Notes: a model not told the origin generated them from the sequence alone. A stretch of DNA of 64,000 nucleotides from Microbacterium aerolatum (GCF_007988825.1 NZ_BJUW01000003.1:248001-312000); one strand, 5' to 3'. Shown: positions 41,554 to 50,283, numbered from the stretch's first letter. Numbers and translations: made by a program.

Positions 41554-42488
41554 CAGCGCACTCCCTCGGCGGCCTCCGCGAGCTGCTCGACGATCTCGGG
41601 GGTGAGGGTCAGCTCGAACACGTCGGCAACGACCTGCGACCAGCCGTGGATGAAGTAGCGCCAGCCGTCCACGACATGCAGCCCGCGTTCGGCCTCCTTC
41701 GCGCGTGCCTGGCGCAGGAACTCCAGCGATCCGCGGTAGTTGAACTCCCACGCGTACGCGCCCTGGGGGAAGACGACGTCATCCGGCAACGGGGATCCGG
41801 GGCGGTCCTTCCCGAGGCCGGTGGCGTTGACGATGAGCGAGCCGGCCGGTGCCGCGGCGACCAGAGCGGCGGCGTCTTCGACCGAGTCGGTGCGGACGTA
41901 CTCGATGAGCCCGTCGCGCGTGCCGTGCTGGCGGTGCACCTCACGCAGGTGCTCGAGCTTGGCGTCGTCGCGTGCTGTCACGGTCACCTTCGCGGGAGCG
42001 TCGGCGCGCTCGGCGAGGGCCCAGCTGAGCGCGGTGCCGGAACCGCCGGCACCGAGGATGACGACCTCTGCGCCGGTGGTCGCGAAGTGATCGGCCGGCA
42101 AGAAGTCGTTCAGAGCGAGGTCAACGGTGATGGGGTCCTTCGCGCGACCGGAGAGAAGCGTGCCGCGCTTGGCGATGCTCGAGATCTCCGAGCACGACAC
42201 CGCGAACGGGTCGAGTTCCTCGAACAGGTCGGATGCCGCGGCGTAGACGTTCATCTTGTGCGTGGTGACGAGAGCTCCGCGATGGTGTGGATCGTCGCGG
42301 ATCTGCTCGACCAGCGCGCGGTACTGCTGCGGCGTCGCATCCATCGGCAGGTCGTGCCCGATCAGCGTGCGGGTCGGGAGCCCGAGGATGTCGGCCCACC
42401 GCGGGAACACCTTCATGATCGACGACGACCCGGTCGTGACGCCGACGAAGCCCATGTAGTCGGAAGCGGGGGTGGAGTCGCTGGTCAT
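41553..42488 (-). CDS. shikimate dehydrogenase (AroE)-like oxidoreductase, divergent substrate site
   Basis: 311 residues with the AroE two-domain layout: N-terminal substrate domain, then the NAD(P) domain with VILGAGGSGTALSWALAE. The catalytic lysine is kept (VTTHKMNVYAA). Several residues that bind shikimate in true AroE are changed: the N-terminal motif reads TTGSSSIMKVF instead of the usual SxSLSPxxHN, and the conserved NTD region reads KDPITVD. Together with its place among sugar genes this argues for oxidation or reduction of a sugar-derived substrate rather than shikimate. The ATG at 42488 is chosen by homology length. Confidence 0.85.
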   Translation of the reverse strand: MTSDSTPASDYMGFVGVTTGSSSIMKVFPRWADILGLPTRTLIGHDLPMDATPQQYRALVEQIRDDPHHRGALVTTHKMNVYAAASDLFEELDPFAVSCSEISSIAKRGTLLSGRAKDPITVDLALNDFLPADHFATTGAEVVILGAGGSGTALSWALAERADAPAKVTVTARDDAKLEHLREVHRQHGTRDGLIEYVRTDSVEDAAALVAAAPAGSLIVNATGLGKDRPGSPLPDDVVFPQGAYAWEFNYRGSLEFLRQARAKEAERGLHVVDGWRYFIHGWSQVVADVFELTLTPEIVEQLAEAAEGVR

Positions 42489-42528
42489 CGGGAGCCTTTC
42501 GTGGAGGTTCGGGTCGCGAATATCGTCG

Positions 42529-43506
42529 TCATGATGCGGGCTTTGCGGCGTTCTCTGCGACCTGAACGCGATGAGCGGGCTCACGACCCGCGAGAACCGC
42601 CAGCACGTCTTCGAGCGAGATCGAGCCCATGTTGTCGACGGCCTGCGTGGTCTGCGCACCAAGGTGCGGCGTCACGATGACGCGCTCGGCGAGTTCCGCG
42701 GCCAGCAGCGGACCGGCGGATGCCGCGGTGTCGCCGTCGAGGGTGTCGGCGGCGTAGCCGGCGAGGATGCGGTCGCGCAGCGCGTGCGCGACCGCCCACT
42801 CGTCGACGAGGTCGGGACGGGCGGTGTTGACGATGATCGTGCCGGGGCGGATGCCGTCGAGCCGCTCGGCATCGACGAGCCGCTGCCCACCGGGGGCGTG
42901 CAGCGTGATGAGGTCGGCGGTGCGAAACAGCTCGTCGAGCTCCACGGGTTCGGCGCCGAGCTCGCGGACGCGCTCGGCGGGGAAGTAGGGATCGGCGGCG
43001 AGGAGGCGCGGACCGAAGCCGCTCAGACGCCTCGCGACCCCCTGGCCGATGCGCCCGAATCCGACGATGCCGACCGTGGCGGCGCCGAGCTCGCGACCGC
43101 GGCGGACGCTCCAGTCGCCGTCGCGCACGCGCCGGTCGCCGTCCGGGATGAGGCGGAGTGCGGCGAGCATGAGACCGACCGCATGGTCGGCGACGGCATC
43201 CGCGTTGGCCCCGGGGGTGTTGGTGACCGGGATGCCGCGATCGGCGGCCGCGGCCAGGTCGACGGCCTCGGTGCCCACGCCGTACCGCGCGATGATCTTC
43301 AGGTGCGGGGCGGCGTCCAGGTGTGCGGCGGTGACCGGGCCGGTGCCGGCGATCCAGGCATCCGCCTTCGCGAGCACTGGCGCGAGGTCGTGGAGTTCGT
43401 GGTGGGCCGGGCCGCGGACGATCGCGTGGCCTTCGGCTGCGGCCCGCGCCACGAGGTCGAGGTCGCCGTCCGAGAACGACCGGCTGGTGGCGAGGATGAT
43501 GCCCAT
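42529..43506 (-). CDS. D-isomer-specific 2-hydroxyacid dehydrogenase
   Basis: 325 residues of the phosphoglycerate-dehydrogenase-like family. Rossmann motif VGIVGFGRIGQGVARR, catalytic Arg in VNTARPDLVDE, Glu region in LDGDTAAS (Asp in this position), and His in VIVTPHLGAQT. No ACT or serine-feedback domain follows, so it is not a biosynthetic SerA. Probably oxidises a sugar acid in this cluster. AAAGGCGA lies before the ATG; the frame is open much further upstream but across a strong hairpin. Confidence 0.87.
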   Translation of the reverse strand: MGIILATSRSFSDGDLDLVARAAAEGHAIVRGPAHHELHDLAPVLAKADAWIAGTGPVTAAHLDAAPHLKIIARYGVGTEAVDLAAAADRGIPVTNTPGANADAVADHAVGLMLAALRLIPDGDRRVRDGDWSVRRGRELGAATVGIVGFGRIGQGVARRLSGFGPRLLAADPYFPAERVRELGAEPVELDELFRTADLITLHAPGGQRLVDAERLDGIRPGTIIVNTARPDLVDEWAVAHALRDRILAGYAADTLDGDTAASAGPLLAAELAERVIVTPHLGAQTTQAVDNMGSISLEDVLAVLAGREPAHRVQVAENAAKPAS

Positions 43507-43543
43507 CAGATCGCCTTTCGAGGTGCCGGAGCGGCCGGGACGC

Positions 43544-43614
43544 ATGCACGACCCGGGAACAGGTGCACGACCGAAAGGGCGTTGCGGTCGTGCATCCGTG
43601 CCCAGGTCGTGCAT
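43544..43614. repeat. large hairpin between kinase and dehydrogenase genes
   Basis: Two 30-nt arms (43544-43573 and 43585-43614) pair at 26 of 30 positions around an 11-nt loop. Each arm holds two copies of RTGCACGACC spaced 20 bp apart. It lies inside what looks like one operon, so it may act as an RNA processing, stability or attenuation element, or be a repeat copy. Confidence 0.7.
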
Positions 43615-43630
43615 CTGTGTCGCGCCACGT

Positions 43631-45151
43631 TCATCGGGACACTTCCTGGGCTCCGGCCGCGAACCAGGGTGCGAGCGCGTCGTACGCGGCGGTGAAGCGG
43701 GCGTGTCGTTCGGCGTGGATGCTGTGGCGCCCGGCATCCGGAATGAACTCCGCCGTCACCTCGCTCAGCGCACGGGCGGCCGAGAAGTCGGCGAGGCCGA
43801 GGCCGACGGCACCGGTGACGGCGGCGCCGAGGCTGTTGGCCTCTTCGACGATCGTGCGCCGGCGCACCGGCACGCCCCACACGTCGGCGAGGGTCTGCAG
43901 CAGCGCGTCGCTCTGCGCTCCGCCTCCGACGGCGTCGATGCGGTCGATCGCGGCTCCCGATTCGCGGAAGGCGTGGATGCTGGTGAGCAGGTTGTATCCG
44001 ATGCTCTCCAGCACCGCGCGCACCAGGTGCCGGCGGGTGTGATGGCGGCCGATGCCGACGAAGGCGCCGCGGGCGTTCGGATCCCAGATGGGGGAGCGCT
44101 CACCGAGCAGGTAGGGCAGGAAGTAGAGGTCCTCGGTGTCGATGTCGCCGCCGGCCTCTGCGGTCAGGCGTGCGGTCTCCGGCTGTGCCGGGTCGGGGGA
44201 GAGCGCTTCGGAGATCCACTGGATCGAGGCGCCGCCGGCCTGCATGGTCGCCGTCGGCACGAACGAACCGGGAACGACGTTGTCGAAGGTGAAGGTGCGG
44301 AGGCCCGGATCGCGCAGGGGTGCGTTAGAGGCGAACGAGATCCACGATGAGGTTCCCAGGCACACATACGCGCCGTCCTCCGGCGCCACGATTCCGGAGC
44401 CGACCGCGGCCATCGGCCCGTCACCGCCGCCCATCACGACGCGCACGTCCCTGTGTCGGCCCGAAGAGTCGTGCAGACCGAGCGCTGCGGCGGCGGCATC
44501 CGTGAGCGTCCCAGCGACCGTCGTCGAGTCGAGGATCTCGGGGAACAGTGCGCGGTCCAGGCGGGCCGCCGCCAGCACCTCGTCGGACCAGTCGCCGGTG
44601 CGCTGGTCATAGGCGTTCGTGCCGGAGGCGTCGGAGCGGTCGGTCGCCAGGCGTCCCGTCAGCCCGAGGACGATGTAGTCCTTCGCGACGCAGAAGCGGC
44701 GGACGCGCGCCCACACGTCCGGTTCGTTGTCGCGGACCCACATGACCTTCTCGACGGAGTAGGTCGGGTTCAGCCGGTGCCCGAGCAGCTCGTACGCGTG
44801 CTCGGCGCCCAGCGCCTGCTCGAGTTCGCGCTGCTGCGCGCCGGATCGGGTGTCGGCCCAGATGATCGCCGGTCGCACCGGTCGGCCTTCGCCGTCGAGC
44901 AGAACGGCGCCCATCATCTGGCCGCTCACGACGAGACCCTGCACCTCGGCGGGTGCCGTGCCCGTGCGTGCGAGGAGGTCGCGGGTCGCGGTGGCGACGG
45001 CATCCCACCAGTCCTGCGGGTCCTGTTCCGCGACGCCGCCCGCGGCGAAGTGCGCGGGATATCCGACGGTCGTGGATGCCACCAGACGGCCGTCGTTGTG
45101 GTGCAGCGACGCCTTGTTGCCGGTAGTGCCGAGGTCGTGGGCGATGATCAC
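43631..45151 (-). CDS. FGGY family carbohydrate kinase (xylulokinase-like)
   Basis: 506 residues, two actin-fold domains. HDLGTTGNKASLH is the N-terminal phosphate loop. VSGQMMGAVLLD, GGDGPMAAVGSG with the catalytic Asp, and the C-terminal GGGAQSDALLQTLADVWG motif follow. It is closest in look to xylulose kinases, but no xylose isomerase is present, so the ketose or sugar acid that it phosphorylates is unknown. First gene of the kinase-dehydrogenase-AroE-PTE run; divergent from the cupin isomerase over a promoter with two operator palindromes. Confidence 0.87.
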   Translation of the reverse strand: MIIAHDLGTTGNKASLHHNDGRLVASTTVGYPAHFAAGGVAEQDPQDWWDAVATATRDLLARTGTAPAEVQGLVVSGQMMGAVLLDGEGRPVRPAIIWADTRSGAQQRELEQALGAEHAYELLGHRLNPTYSVEKVMWVRDNEPDVWARVRRFCVAKDYIVLGLTGRLATDRSDASGTNAYDQRTGDWSDEVLAAARLDRALFPEILDSTTVAGTLTDAAAAALGLHDSSGRHRDVRVVMGGGDGPMAAVGSGIVAPEDGAYVCLGTSSWISFASNAPLRDPGLRTFTFDNVVPGSFVPTATMQAGGASIQWISEALSPDPAQPETARLTAEAGGDIDTEDLYFLPYLLGERSPIWDPNARGAFVGIGRHHTRRHLVRAVLESIGYNLLTSIHAFRESGAAIDRIDAVGGGAQSDALLQTLADVWGVPVRRRTIVEEANSLGAAVTGAVGLGLADFSAARALSEVTAEFIPDAGRHSIHAERHARFTAAYDALAPWFAAGAQEVSR

Positions 45152-45206
45152 AGTTCGTGCCTGCTTCGATGGTTGCGGTTCCGGATCGTGCTGTTTTGGA
45201 GTATAC

Positions 45207-45218
45207 CTGTAATTACAA
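45207..45218. promoter_or_regulatory. operator copy (d1), kinase/isomerase divergent promoter
   Basis: CTGTAATTACAA, the best match to yTGTmATTACAr in the window (inner ten bases TGTAATTACA are a perfect palindrome). Confidence 0.65.
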
Positions 45219-45221
45219 GTC

Positions 45222-45233
45222 CTGTAGTTACAA
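45222..45233. promoter_or_regulatory. operator copy (d2), kinase/isomerase divergent promoter
   Basis: CTGTAGTTACAA, 15 bp centre to centre from copy d1. Confidence 0.6.
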
Positions 45234-45249
45234 GTCGTAGGAGATCATC

Positions 45250-45852
45250 GTGACCCCAACCCCCGTCGACATCCCCACCCTGCTGGAGATCTCGCCGCAG
45301 GGAGGCATCGAGGGGCGTTCGCGCCGCTACGAGAAGTTCCTCGGCGACATGGACGGCGTCTACCGCGACGAGCACGCCTGGCAGGATGCCGTCGGCGAAC
45401 GCGGCACCGACGACCTCGTCTACTGGGTCGACGATCACCGCTACCAGGAGGGCCCCGGCGCCCTGATCGTCGGCACGAGCACGCTGCTGCCGGGTCGCTA
45501 CGGCGAGGAGTTCGCGGTCACCCGCGGGCACCTGCACGCGGTCGCCGACCGCGCCGAGCTCTACTACTGCCTGAGCGGGCGCGGGGTGATGCTGCTGGAG
45601 ACCCTGGACGGGCAGACATCCGCCATCGAGCTCACCCCGGGCCAGGCCGTCGACGTGCCCGGTCACTGGATCCATCGCAGCGTGAACGTCGGCGACGAAC
45701 CCTTCGTCACCCTGTTCTGCTATGCCGCGGATGCCGGGCAGGACTACGGCGTCATCGCTGAGGCCGGGGGCATGAAGAACCTCGTCATCGCAGACGGCGA
45801 CGGTTGGGCACTCGCACCCAACCCCGACCACACCGGTTACCGCGCGGACTGA
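45250..45852 (+). CDS. cupin-type phosphoglucose isomerase family protein
   Basis: 200 residues of the cupin glucose-6-phosphate isomerase family, known from archaea and some bacteria and unrelated to classical Pgi. The metal-binding cupin motif is TRGHLHAVADRAELYYCLSG (His, His, Glu), and a later His lies in VPGHWIHRSVN. It should interconvert an aldose and ketose phosphate; the physiological substrate in this cluster may differ from glucose 6-phosphate. GTAGGAG lies 7 bases before the GTG start. Confidence 0.87.
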   Translation: MTPTPVDIPTLLEISPQGGIEGRSRRYEKFLGDMDGVYRDEHAWQDAVGERGTDDLVYWVDDHRYQEGPGALIVGTSTLLPGRYGEEFAVTRGHLHAVADRAELYYCLSGRGVMLLETLDGQTSAIELTPGQAVDVPGHWIHRSVNVGDEPFVTLFCYAADAGQDYGVIAEAGGMKNLVIADGDGWALAPNPDHTGYRAD

Positions 45853-45866
45853 CGACCGCAGCGAGA

Positions 45867-45892
45867 CTTCGACTCCCTTCGGTCAACGACCC
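45867..45892 (-). repeat. partial intergenic repeat B (copy 11), minus orientation
   Basis: CTTCGACTCCCTTCGGTCAA then CGACCC: both ends of the repeat joined, middle lost. Confidence 0.6.
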
Positions 45893-45903
45893 ACCGCTGA
45901 AGT

Positions 45904-45973
45904 GCGGGTCGTTGAGCGAGCGAAGCGAGACGAAACGGGCTGAGTGGAGTCGCGCAGCGACGGAGTCGAAGCC
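45904..45973 (+). repeat. intergenic repeat B (copy 12), plus orientation
   Basis: Full copy from GCGGGTCGTTGAGCG to GGAGTCGAAGCC, between the convergent isomerase and CGNR genes. Confidence 0.85.
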
Positions 45974-45979
45974 AGGGGG

Positions 45980-46510
45980 TCAGCGCTGCCGCGCGCGGTA
46001 CGCCGCGACGGCGTTGCGGTTCGTGCACGCGGTCGAGCAGTACCGGCGCGAGCGGTTGCGCGAGAGATCGAGGACGACGCCCTGACAGTCGTCGTCGGCG
46101 CATACCGTGAGGCGGCTGCCCTCGTCGGCGCGCACGATGTCGAGAAGGGCCATGGCGGTCTCGGCGAGGACGCGCTCGGGGAGCGGCCGATCATCGGCGA
46201 CCGCGTGCAGGTGCCAGTCCGCGCCGTCGTGGCGCACGACGTGCGCGTCGAATCGCACGTCACTCAGTGCGTGATTGATCCCGTCGACCATCTCATCGCG
46301 TGATGCGAGCAGCATCCGGCGTAAACGCGGACGGAGTGCTCGGAGGGCGGCCAGCTCTTCGGCGTCGCGGTCGATCCGACCCGTGTAGGGAAACGCCTCC
46401 AGGAACGCCGCGAAGTCCTCCGGCGTTTCGAGTGTGTCGGGATCCTCGGCGCTGTTCACGAGGTGGACGGCGGCGCGCATCGCCTCGACCGTGTCATCGG
46501 TGAAGATCAT
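45980..46510 (-). CDS. CGNR zinc-finger family protein (ABATE domain), probable regulator
   Basis: 176 residues. An N-terminal helical stress-response type domain is followed by the C-terminal zinc finger: CADDDC and CSTAC supply the four cysteines, and the family's CGNR box appears as CTNRNAVAAYRARQR. Such proteins are assumed to be transcription factors. It is divergent from the EamA transporter with only 38 bp between the start codons, where a TTGACA/TAGTGT promoter for the transporter lies. It may therefore regulate that gene. Confidence 0.87.
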   Translation of the reverse strand: MIFTDDTVEAMRAAVHLVNSAEDPDTLETPEDFAAFLEAFPYTGRIDRDAEELAALRALRPRLRRMLLASRDEMVDGINHALSDVRFDAHVVRHDGADWHLHAVADDRPLPERVLAETAMALLDIVRADEGSRLTVCADDDCQGVVLDLSRNRSRRYCSTACTNRNAVAAYRARQR

Positions 46511-46511
46511 G

Positions 46512-46540
46512 TTGACACCTTACATCCGTAGGATTAGTGT
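46512..46540 (+). promoter_or_regulatory. promoter of the EamA transporter gene
   Basis: TTGACA at 46512-46517 and TAGTGT at 46535-46540 with exactly 17 bp between; the ATG follows 8 bases later, so the message is essentially leaderless. Confidence 0.75.
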
Positions 46541-46548
46541 CATTGCTC

Positions 46549-47541
46549 ATGAGCACTGTTGCAAATGACAGCGGCCTTCGCTCCGGGTTGCGGCTCGGGC
46601 TGCCCCTCGCGATCGCGGCAGCACTCGCATTCGGGATGTCGGGCGCCTGGGCACGCGGACTGATCGACGCCGGCTGGACGCCCGGCGCGGCCGTCACCGT
46701 GCGCATCTGGGTGGCCGCGCTGGTGCTGCTCGTGCCGACGATTCTCGCGCTGCGCGGGCGGTGGAAGCTGCTGCGTCGCAATCTCGGGATGATCGCCGCG
46801 TACGGACTGCTCGCGGTGACGGCGACGCAGCTGTTCTACTTCCAGGCCGTCGCCGTGATGGACGTCGGACTGGCACTGCTCATCGAGTACACCGCGCCGA
46901 TCGCGGTGGTGCTGTGGCTGTGGATGCGTCGCGGCGAGAAGCCGACGGGGCGCAGTATCCTGGGCGCGCTCATCGCCTTCGTCGGGCTCGTGCTGATGCT
47001 GGACGTGCTCTCGGGGCGCAGCGTCGATGTGGGCGGCATCCTCTGGGCCTTCGGTGCGATGGTGGGCGCGGCGGCCTACTTCCTACTCTCGGGCAGAAGC
47101 GATACCGGTCTGCCGCCGATCGCGCTCGCCGGGTCCGGTCTGCTGGTCGGCGCCCTCGGACTCACGGTCGCAGGTCTCGTCGGCATCCTTCCGATGACGT
47201 GGAACACGGATGACGTCACCTACCGGTTCGGAACCGTGCCGTGGTTCGTGCCGGTGCTGGCGATCGGGGTCATCGCGACGGCCCTCGCATACGTGCTCGG
47301 GATCGCGTCGACGCGGCTGCTCGGCTCGCGACTGGCATCGTTCATCGCGCTCGCCGAGGTCGTCGCGGCGCTGTTGTTCGGGTGGCTGCTGCTCGGCCAG
47401 CTGCCGAACCTCCTCCAGGGTGTCGGCGCTGCTCTGGTGCTGGCCGGAGTCGTGGTCGTGAAGCTCGGCGAGCCCGCGGCATCCGGGTCGGGAGATCCCG
47501 CACTCGCGGTACCCGCCGAGGAGCTCGCCGAACCCTCTTGA
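46549..47541 (+). CDS. EamA/DMT family transporter
   Basis: 330 residues with ten hydrophobic helices in two repeats of five: GLPLAIAAALAFGMSGAWA opens the first repeat and GGILWAFGAMVGAAAYFLLSG the second. It resembles RhtA/YdcZ-type metabolite exporters for amino acids or similar compounds. The ATG is chosen because the promoter's -10 box ends 8 bases before it. Possible partner of the divergent CGNR regulator. Confidence 0.87.
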   Translation: MSTVANDSGLRSGLRLGLPLAIAAALAFGMSGAWARGLIDAGWTPGAAVTVRIWVAALVLLVPTILALRGRWKLLRRNLGMIAAYGLLAVTATQLFYFQAVAVMDVGLALLIEYTAPIAVVLWLWMRRGEKPTGRSILGALIAFVGLVLMLDVLSGRSVDVGGILWAFGAMVGAAAYFLLSGRSDTGLPPIALAGSGLLVGALGLTVAGLVGILPMTWNTDDVTYRFGTVPWFVPVLAIGVIATALAYVLGIASTRLLGSRLASFIALAEVVAALLFGWLLLGQLPNLLQGVGAALVLAGVVVVKLGEPAASGSGDPALAVPAEELAEPS

Positions 47542-47618
47542 TCGCCGTCGCGTCCGGGCGGAGACTGGCCCTGCCGGCGTCCGCAGGGTGCCGGCTCGCT
47601 TGCACGAGAGGAACCGAA

Positions 47619-47990
47619 ATGGCACACGGCGACATCACGCACATCGACATCCCGGTGAGTGATCTGGAGCGCGCGCAGACGTTCTACTCCGGACTGTTCG
47701 GCTGGCAGATCGCAGAGATGCCCGGCTACGAGGGCTACCCGATGTGGCAGGCCCCGAACAAGATCAGCGGCGGTGGACTCGCGCCGCGCAGCGACGACTT
47801 CAGTCAGCCGCGCTCCTACGTCGAAGTCGACTCGATCGACGACACGGTGGCGAAGGCTCTGGATGCCGGCGCGACGCTGCTGATGGAGAAGCAGCCGATC
47901 AGCGAGAGCAGCTGGTGGGCCGTGATCAGCGACCCCGACGGCAACTCCATCGGGCTGTACGAGAGCGAGACCCACGGGGATGAGGGGTGA
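47619..47990 (+). CDS. VOC (glyoxalase/bleomycin-resistance-like) family protein
   Basis: 123 residues with two beta-alpha-beta-beta-beta modules: ITHIDIPVSDLERAQTFYSGLFGWQI and SYVEVDSIDDTVAKALDAGATLL, ending with DPDGNSIGLYES. The metal-ligand positions (His in THIDI, Glu near the end) look intact. The substrate cannot be predicted. GAGAGGAACC lies before the ATG. Confidence 0.85.
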   Translation: MAHGDITHIDIPVSDLERAQTFYSGLFGWQIAEMPGYEGYPMWQAPNKISGGGLAPRSDDFSQPRSYVEVDSIDDTVAKALDAGATLLMEKQPISESSWWAVISDPDGNSIGLYESETHGDEG

Positions 47991-48014
47991 CTTCGACTCC
48001 CACGCATGGGACCT

Positions 48015-48022
48015 TGTATACG
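48015..48022. promoter_or_regulatory. TGTATAC operator (distal) of the prp regulator
   Basis: TGTATACG, 52 bp (about five helix turns) upstream of the second TGTATACA. Confidence 0.45.
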
Positions 48023-48066
48023 ATCGCCCGGGCCTGACGCGCAGCGACTCACAATCTCGGGATTTA

Positions 48067-48074
48067 TGTATACA
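48067..48074. promoter_or_regulatory. TGTATACA operator (proximal) over the -10 of the prp regulator
   Basis: Perfect 8-bp palindrome overlapping the likely -10 box TACACT (48071-48076), which ends 6 bases before the GTG start; fits autorepression. Confidence 0.55.
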
Positions 48075-48082
48075 CTGAGGCT

Positions 48083-48769
48083 GTGAGCACCACCGTCGAG
48101 CGCACCAGAGCCAGTGATCGCGCCTACGCGACCCTGCTGGAGGAGATCCAGTCCGGCGCGCTCGCGCCCGGGACTGTTCTCGCGGAGGTCGAGCAGGCAG
48201 CCCGCCTCGGCGTCAGCCGCACCCCGCTCCGCGAAGCGCTCCAGCAACTCAGCGCCGACGGGCTCGTCGAGCAGCAGTCCCCGAGGGTCACGGTCGTCAC
48301 CGACATCGACGCCGACGATATCCGTTCCCTGTTCGAGATCCGCCGTGCCCTGGAGGAGTCCGCCGCCCGTCTGGCCGCAGAACGCGGCGATGCCGAGCTG
48401 TTCGCGGCTCTGGCCGGCGAGTTCGCGGCAGCCGCGGCATCCCTTGACGCGACCACGGGACGGGACGACTACTACGCGCTCATCGCCCGCTTCGATGCGG
48501 CCGTCGACGCGGCGGTCGACAACGACTACATCGCCGCCGCCCTGCGGACGGTGCGCACGCACCTGGTGCGCGTGCGGCGCATGGCCAGGGACAAGCCCGA
48601 GCGGCTGGCGGCATCGGTCGCCGAGCATCGGCTCATCGCCGAGGCGCTCGCCGAACGCGACGGCGACCTGGCCGCGCACGCCACGCACGTGCACCTGCGC
48701 AATGCGCTCACGAGCATTCTCGACAGCATCCAGAACCCCGACCACACTTCGAACAGAGGGCAGTCATGA
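48083..48769 (+). CDS. GntR family regulator, FCD type, probable regulator of the methylcitrate operon
   Basis: 228 residues. Winged helix ([39 protein letters not shown]) followed by an FCD domain with [17 protein letters not shown] and [14 protein letters not shown]. First gene of the operon: its stop overlaps the prpD start (ATGA). The GTG start fits the -10 box TACACT 6 bases upstream. FCD regulators of propionate genes usually sense methylcitrate or an acyl-CoA intermediate; the true ligand is unknown. Confidence 0.88.
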   Translation: MSTTVERTRASDRAYATLLEEIQSGALAPGTVLAEVEQAARLGVSRTPLREALQQLSADGLVEQQSPRVTVVTDIDADDIRSLFEIRRALEESAARLAAERGDAELFAALAGEFAAAAASLDATTGRDDYYALIARFDAAVDAAVDNDYIAAALRTVRTHLVRVRRMARDKPERLAASVAEHRLIAEALAERDGDLAAHATHVHLRNALTSILDSIQNPDHTSNRGQS

Positions 48770-50283
48770 CCGTCAACCACCACGTCCGCGTCTACAAGAG
48801 CGAAGAGGATCTGCCTCGCGAGGAGCAGCTGGCCTGGAAGATCGCCGAGGTCGCGACCGACGCGGTCGAGGTCGAGCAGGACGTCGTCGACATGATCATC
48901 AATCGCATCATCGACAACGCGTCGGTGGCAGCGGCATCCCTCACCCGAGGCCCGATCATCGCGGCCCGCGACCAGGCGTTCAGCCACCCGGTCTCCACCG
49001 GCGGGAAGGGTGCGACCGTGTTCGGCGCTCCGCTCGACAAGCGCACCAGCCCCGAGTGGGCGGCGTGGGCGAACGGCGTCGCCGTCCGTGAGCTCGACTA
49101 TCACGACACGTTCCTCGCCGCCGAGTACTCGCACCCCGGCGACAACATCCCGCCGATCCTCGCGGTCGCCCAGCACGTCGGAGCCGACGGACGCGCACTC
49201 GTGCGGGGCCTGGCCACCGGGTACGAGATCCAGGTGGACCTCGTGAAGGCGATCTGCCTGCACAAGCACAAGATCGACCACGTCGCCCACCTCGGACCGT
49301 CGGCCGCCGCAGGAATCGGCACCCTGCTGGGGCTGCCGACCGAGACGATCTATCAGGCTGTCGGTCAGGCGCTGCACACCACCACCGCCACTCGCCAGAG
49401 CCGCAAGGGCGAGATCTCGACCTGGAAGGCGCACGCCCCGGCCTTCGCAGGCAAGATGGCCGTCGAGGCCGTCGACCGCGCGATGCGCGGCCAGACGAGC
49501 CCGTCGCCCATCTACGAAGGCGAGGACGGCGTCATCGCCTGGATGCTGGACGGCAAGGATGCCGCGTACGAGGTGCCGCTGCCGGCCACGGGAAAGGCCA
49601 AGCGCGCGATCCTCGACACGTACACGAAGGAGCACTCCGCCGAGTACCAGGCGCAGGCCTGGATCGACCTGGCGCGCAAGCTCCACAACGAAGGCGTCGA
49701 CACGACTGCGATCGCGTCGGTGGTGCTTCACACGAGCCACCACACGCACTACGTGATCGGCTCCGGCGCGAACGACCCGCAGAAGTACGACCCCACCGCC
49801 TCGCGCGAGACGCTCGACCACTCGATCCCGTACATCTTCACGGTCGCCCTGCAGGACGGCACGTGGCACCACGTCGACTCCTACGCTCCCGAGCGTGCGG
49901 GGCGCGCCGACACCGTCGAGCTCTGGAACAAGGTCACCACGCTCGAGGACGCAGAGTGGACGCGCCGCTACCACTCGAACGACATCGCCGAGAAGGCGTT
50001 CGGCGGACGCGTGGAGATCACATTCGCGGACGGTTCGACGCTGGTCGACGAGATCGCCGTTGCCGATGCGCACCCGCTGGGTGCCCGCCCGTTCGCGCGC
50101 GAGAACTACATTGCGAAGTTCCGGCTGCTGGCTTCTCCTGTCCTTGACGACGAGGAGATCGAGCGGTTCCTGGAGCTCGTGCAGCGCCTGCCTGAGCTCA
50201 CGGCCGCAGAGGTCGCGGAGCTGTCGATCATCGCCAAGCCGGGAGTGGTGGCATCCGAGGCCGTCACGAAGGGACTTTTCTGA
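48766..50283 (+). CDS. prpD: 2-methylcitrate dehydratase (MmgE/PrpD family)
   Basis: 505 residues. Dehydrates 2-methylcitrate to 2-methyl-cis-aconitate in propionate breakdown. Characteristic blocks are [46 protein letters not shown] and [20 protein letters not shown]. The operon order regulator-prpD-prpB-prpC supports this over other MmgE functions. Both ends overlap neighbours by 4 and 1 bp, so translation is coupled. Confidence 0.93.
   Translation: MTVNHHVRVYKSEEDLPREEQLAWKIAEVATDAVEVEQDVVDMIINRIIDNASVAAASLTRGPIIAARDQAFSHPVSTGGKGATVFGAPLDKRTSPEWAAWANGVAVRELDYHDTFLAAEYSHPGDNIPPILAVAQHVGADGRALVRGLATGYEIQVDLVKAICLHKHKIDHVAHLGPSAAAGIGTLLGLPTETIYQAVGQALHTTTATRQSRKGEISTWKAHAPAFAGKMAVEAVDRAMRGQTSPSPIYEGEDGVIAWMLDGKDAAYEVPLPATGKAKRAILDTYTKEHSAEYQAQAWIDLARKLHNEGVDTTAIASVVLHTSHHTHYVIGSGANDPQKYDPTASRETLDHSIPYIFTVALQDGTWHHVDSYAPERAGRADTVELWNKVTTLEDAEWTRRYHSNDIAEKAFGGRVEITFADGSTLVDEIAVADAHPLGARPFARENYIAKFRLLASPVLDDEEIERFLELVQRLPELTAAEVAELSIIAKPGVVASEAVTKGLF

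Noticed and set aside
41553..42488. Biosynthetic shikimate dehydrogenase (aroE)
   Set aside because: Shikimate-contact motifs are altered and the neighbours are sugar-catabolic genes.
42529..43506. Serine-pathway phosphoglycerate dehydrogenase (serA)
   Set aside because: Too short for the actinobacterial SerA with its C-terminal regulatory domains, and located in a sugar operon.
43507..43737. N-terminal extension of the 2-hydroxyacid dehydrogenase
   Set aside because: It would run through the 30-bp-arm hairpin into the end of the kinase gene and shows no family resemblance.
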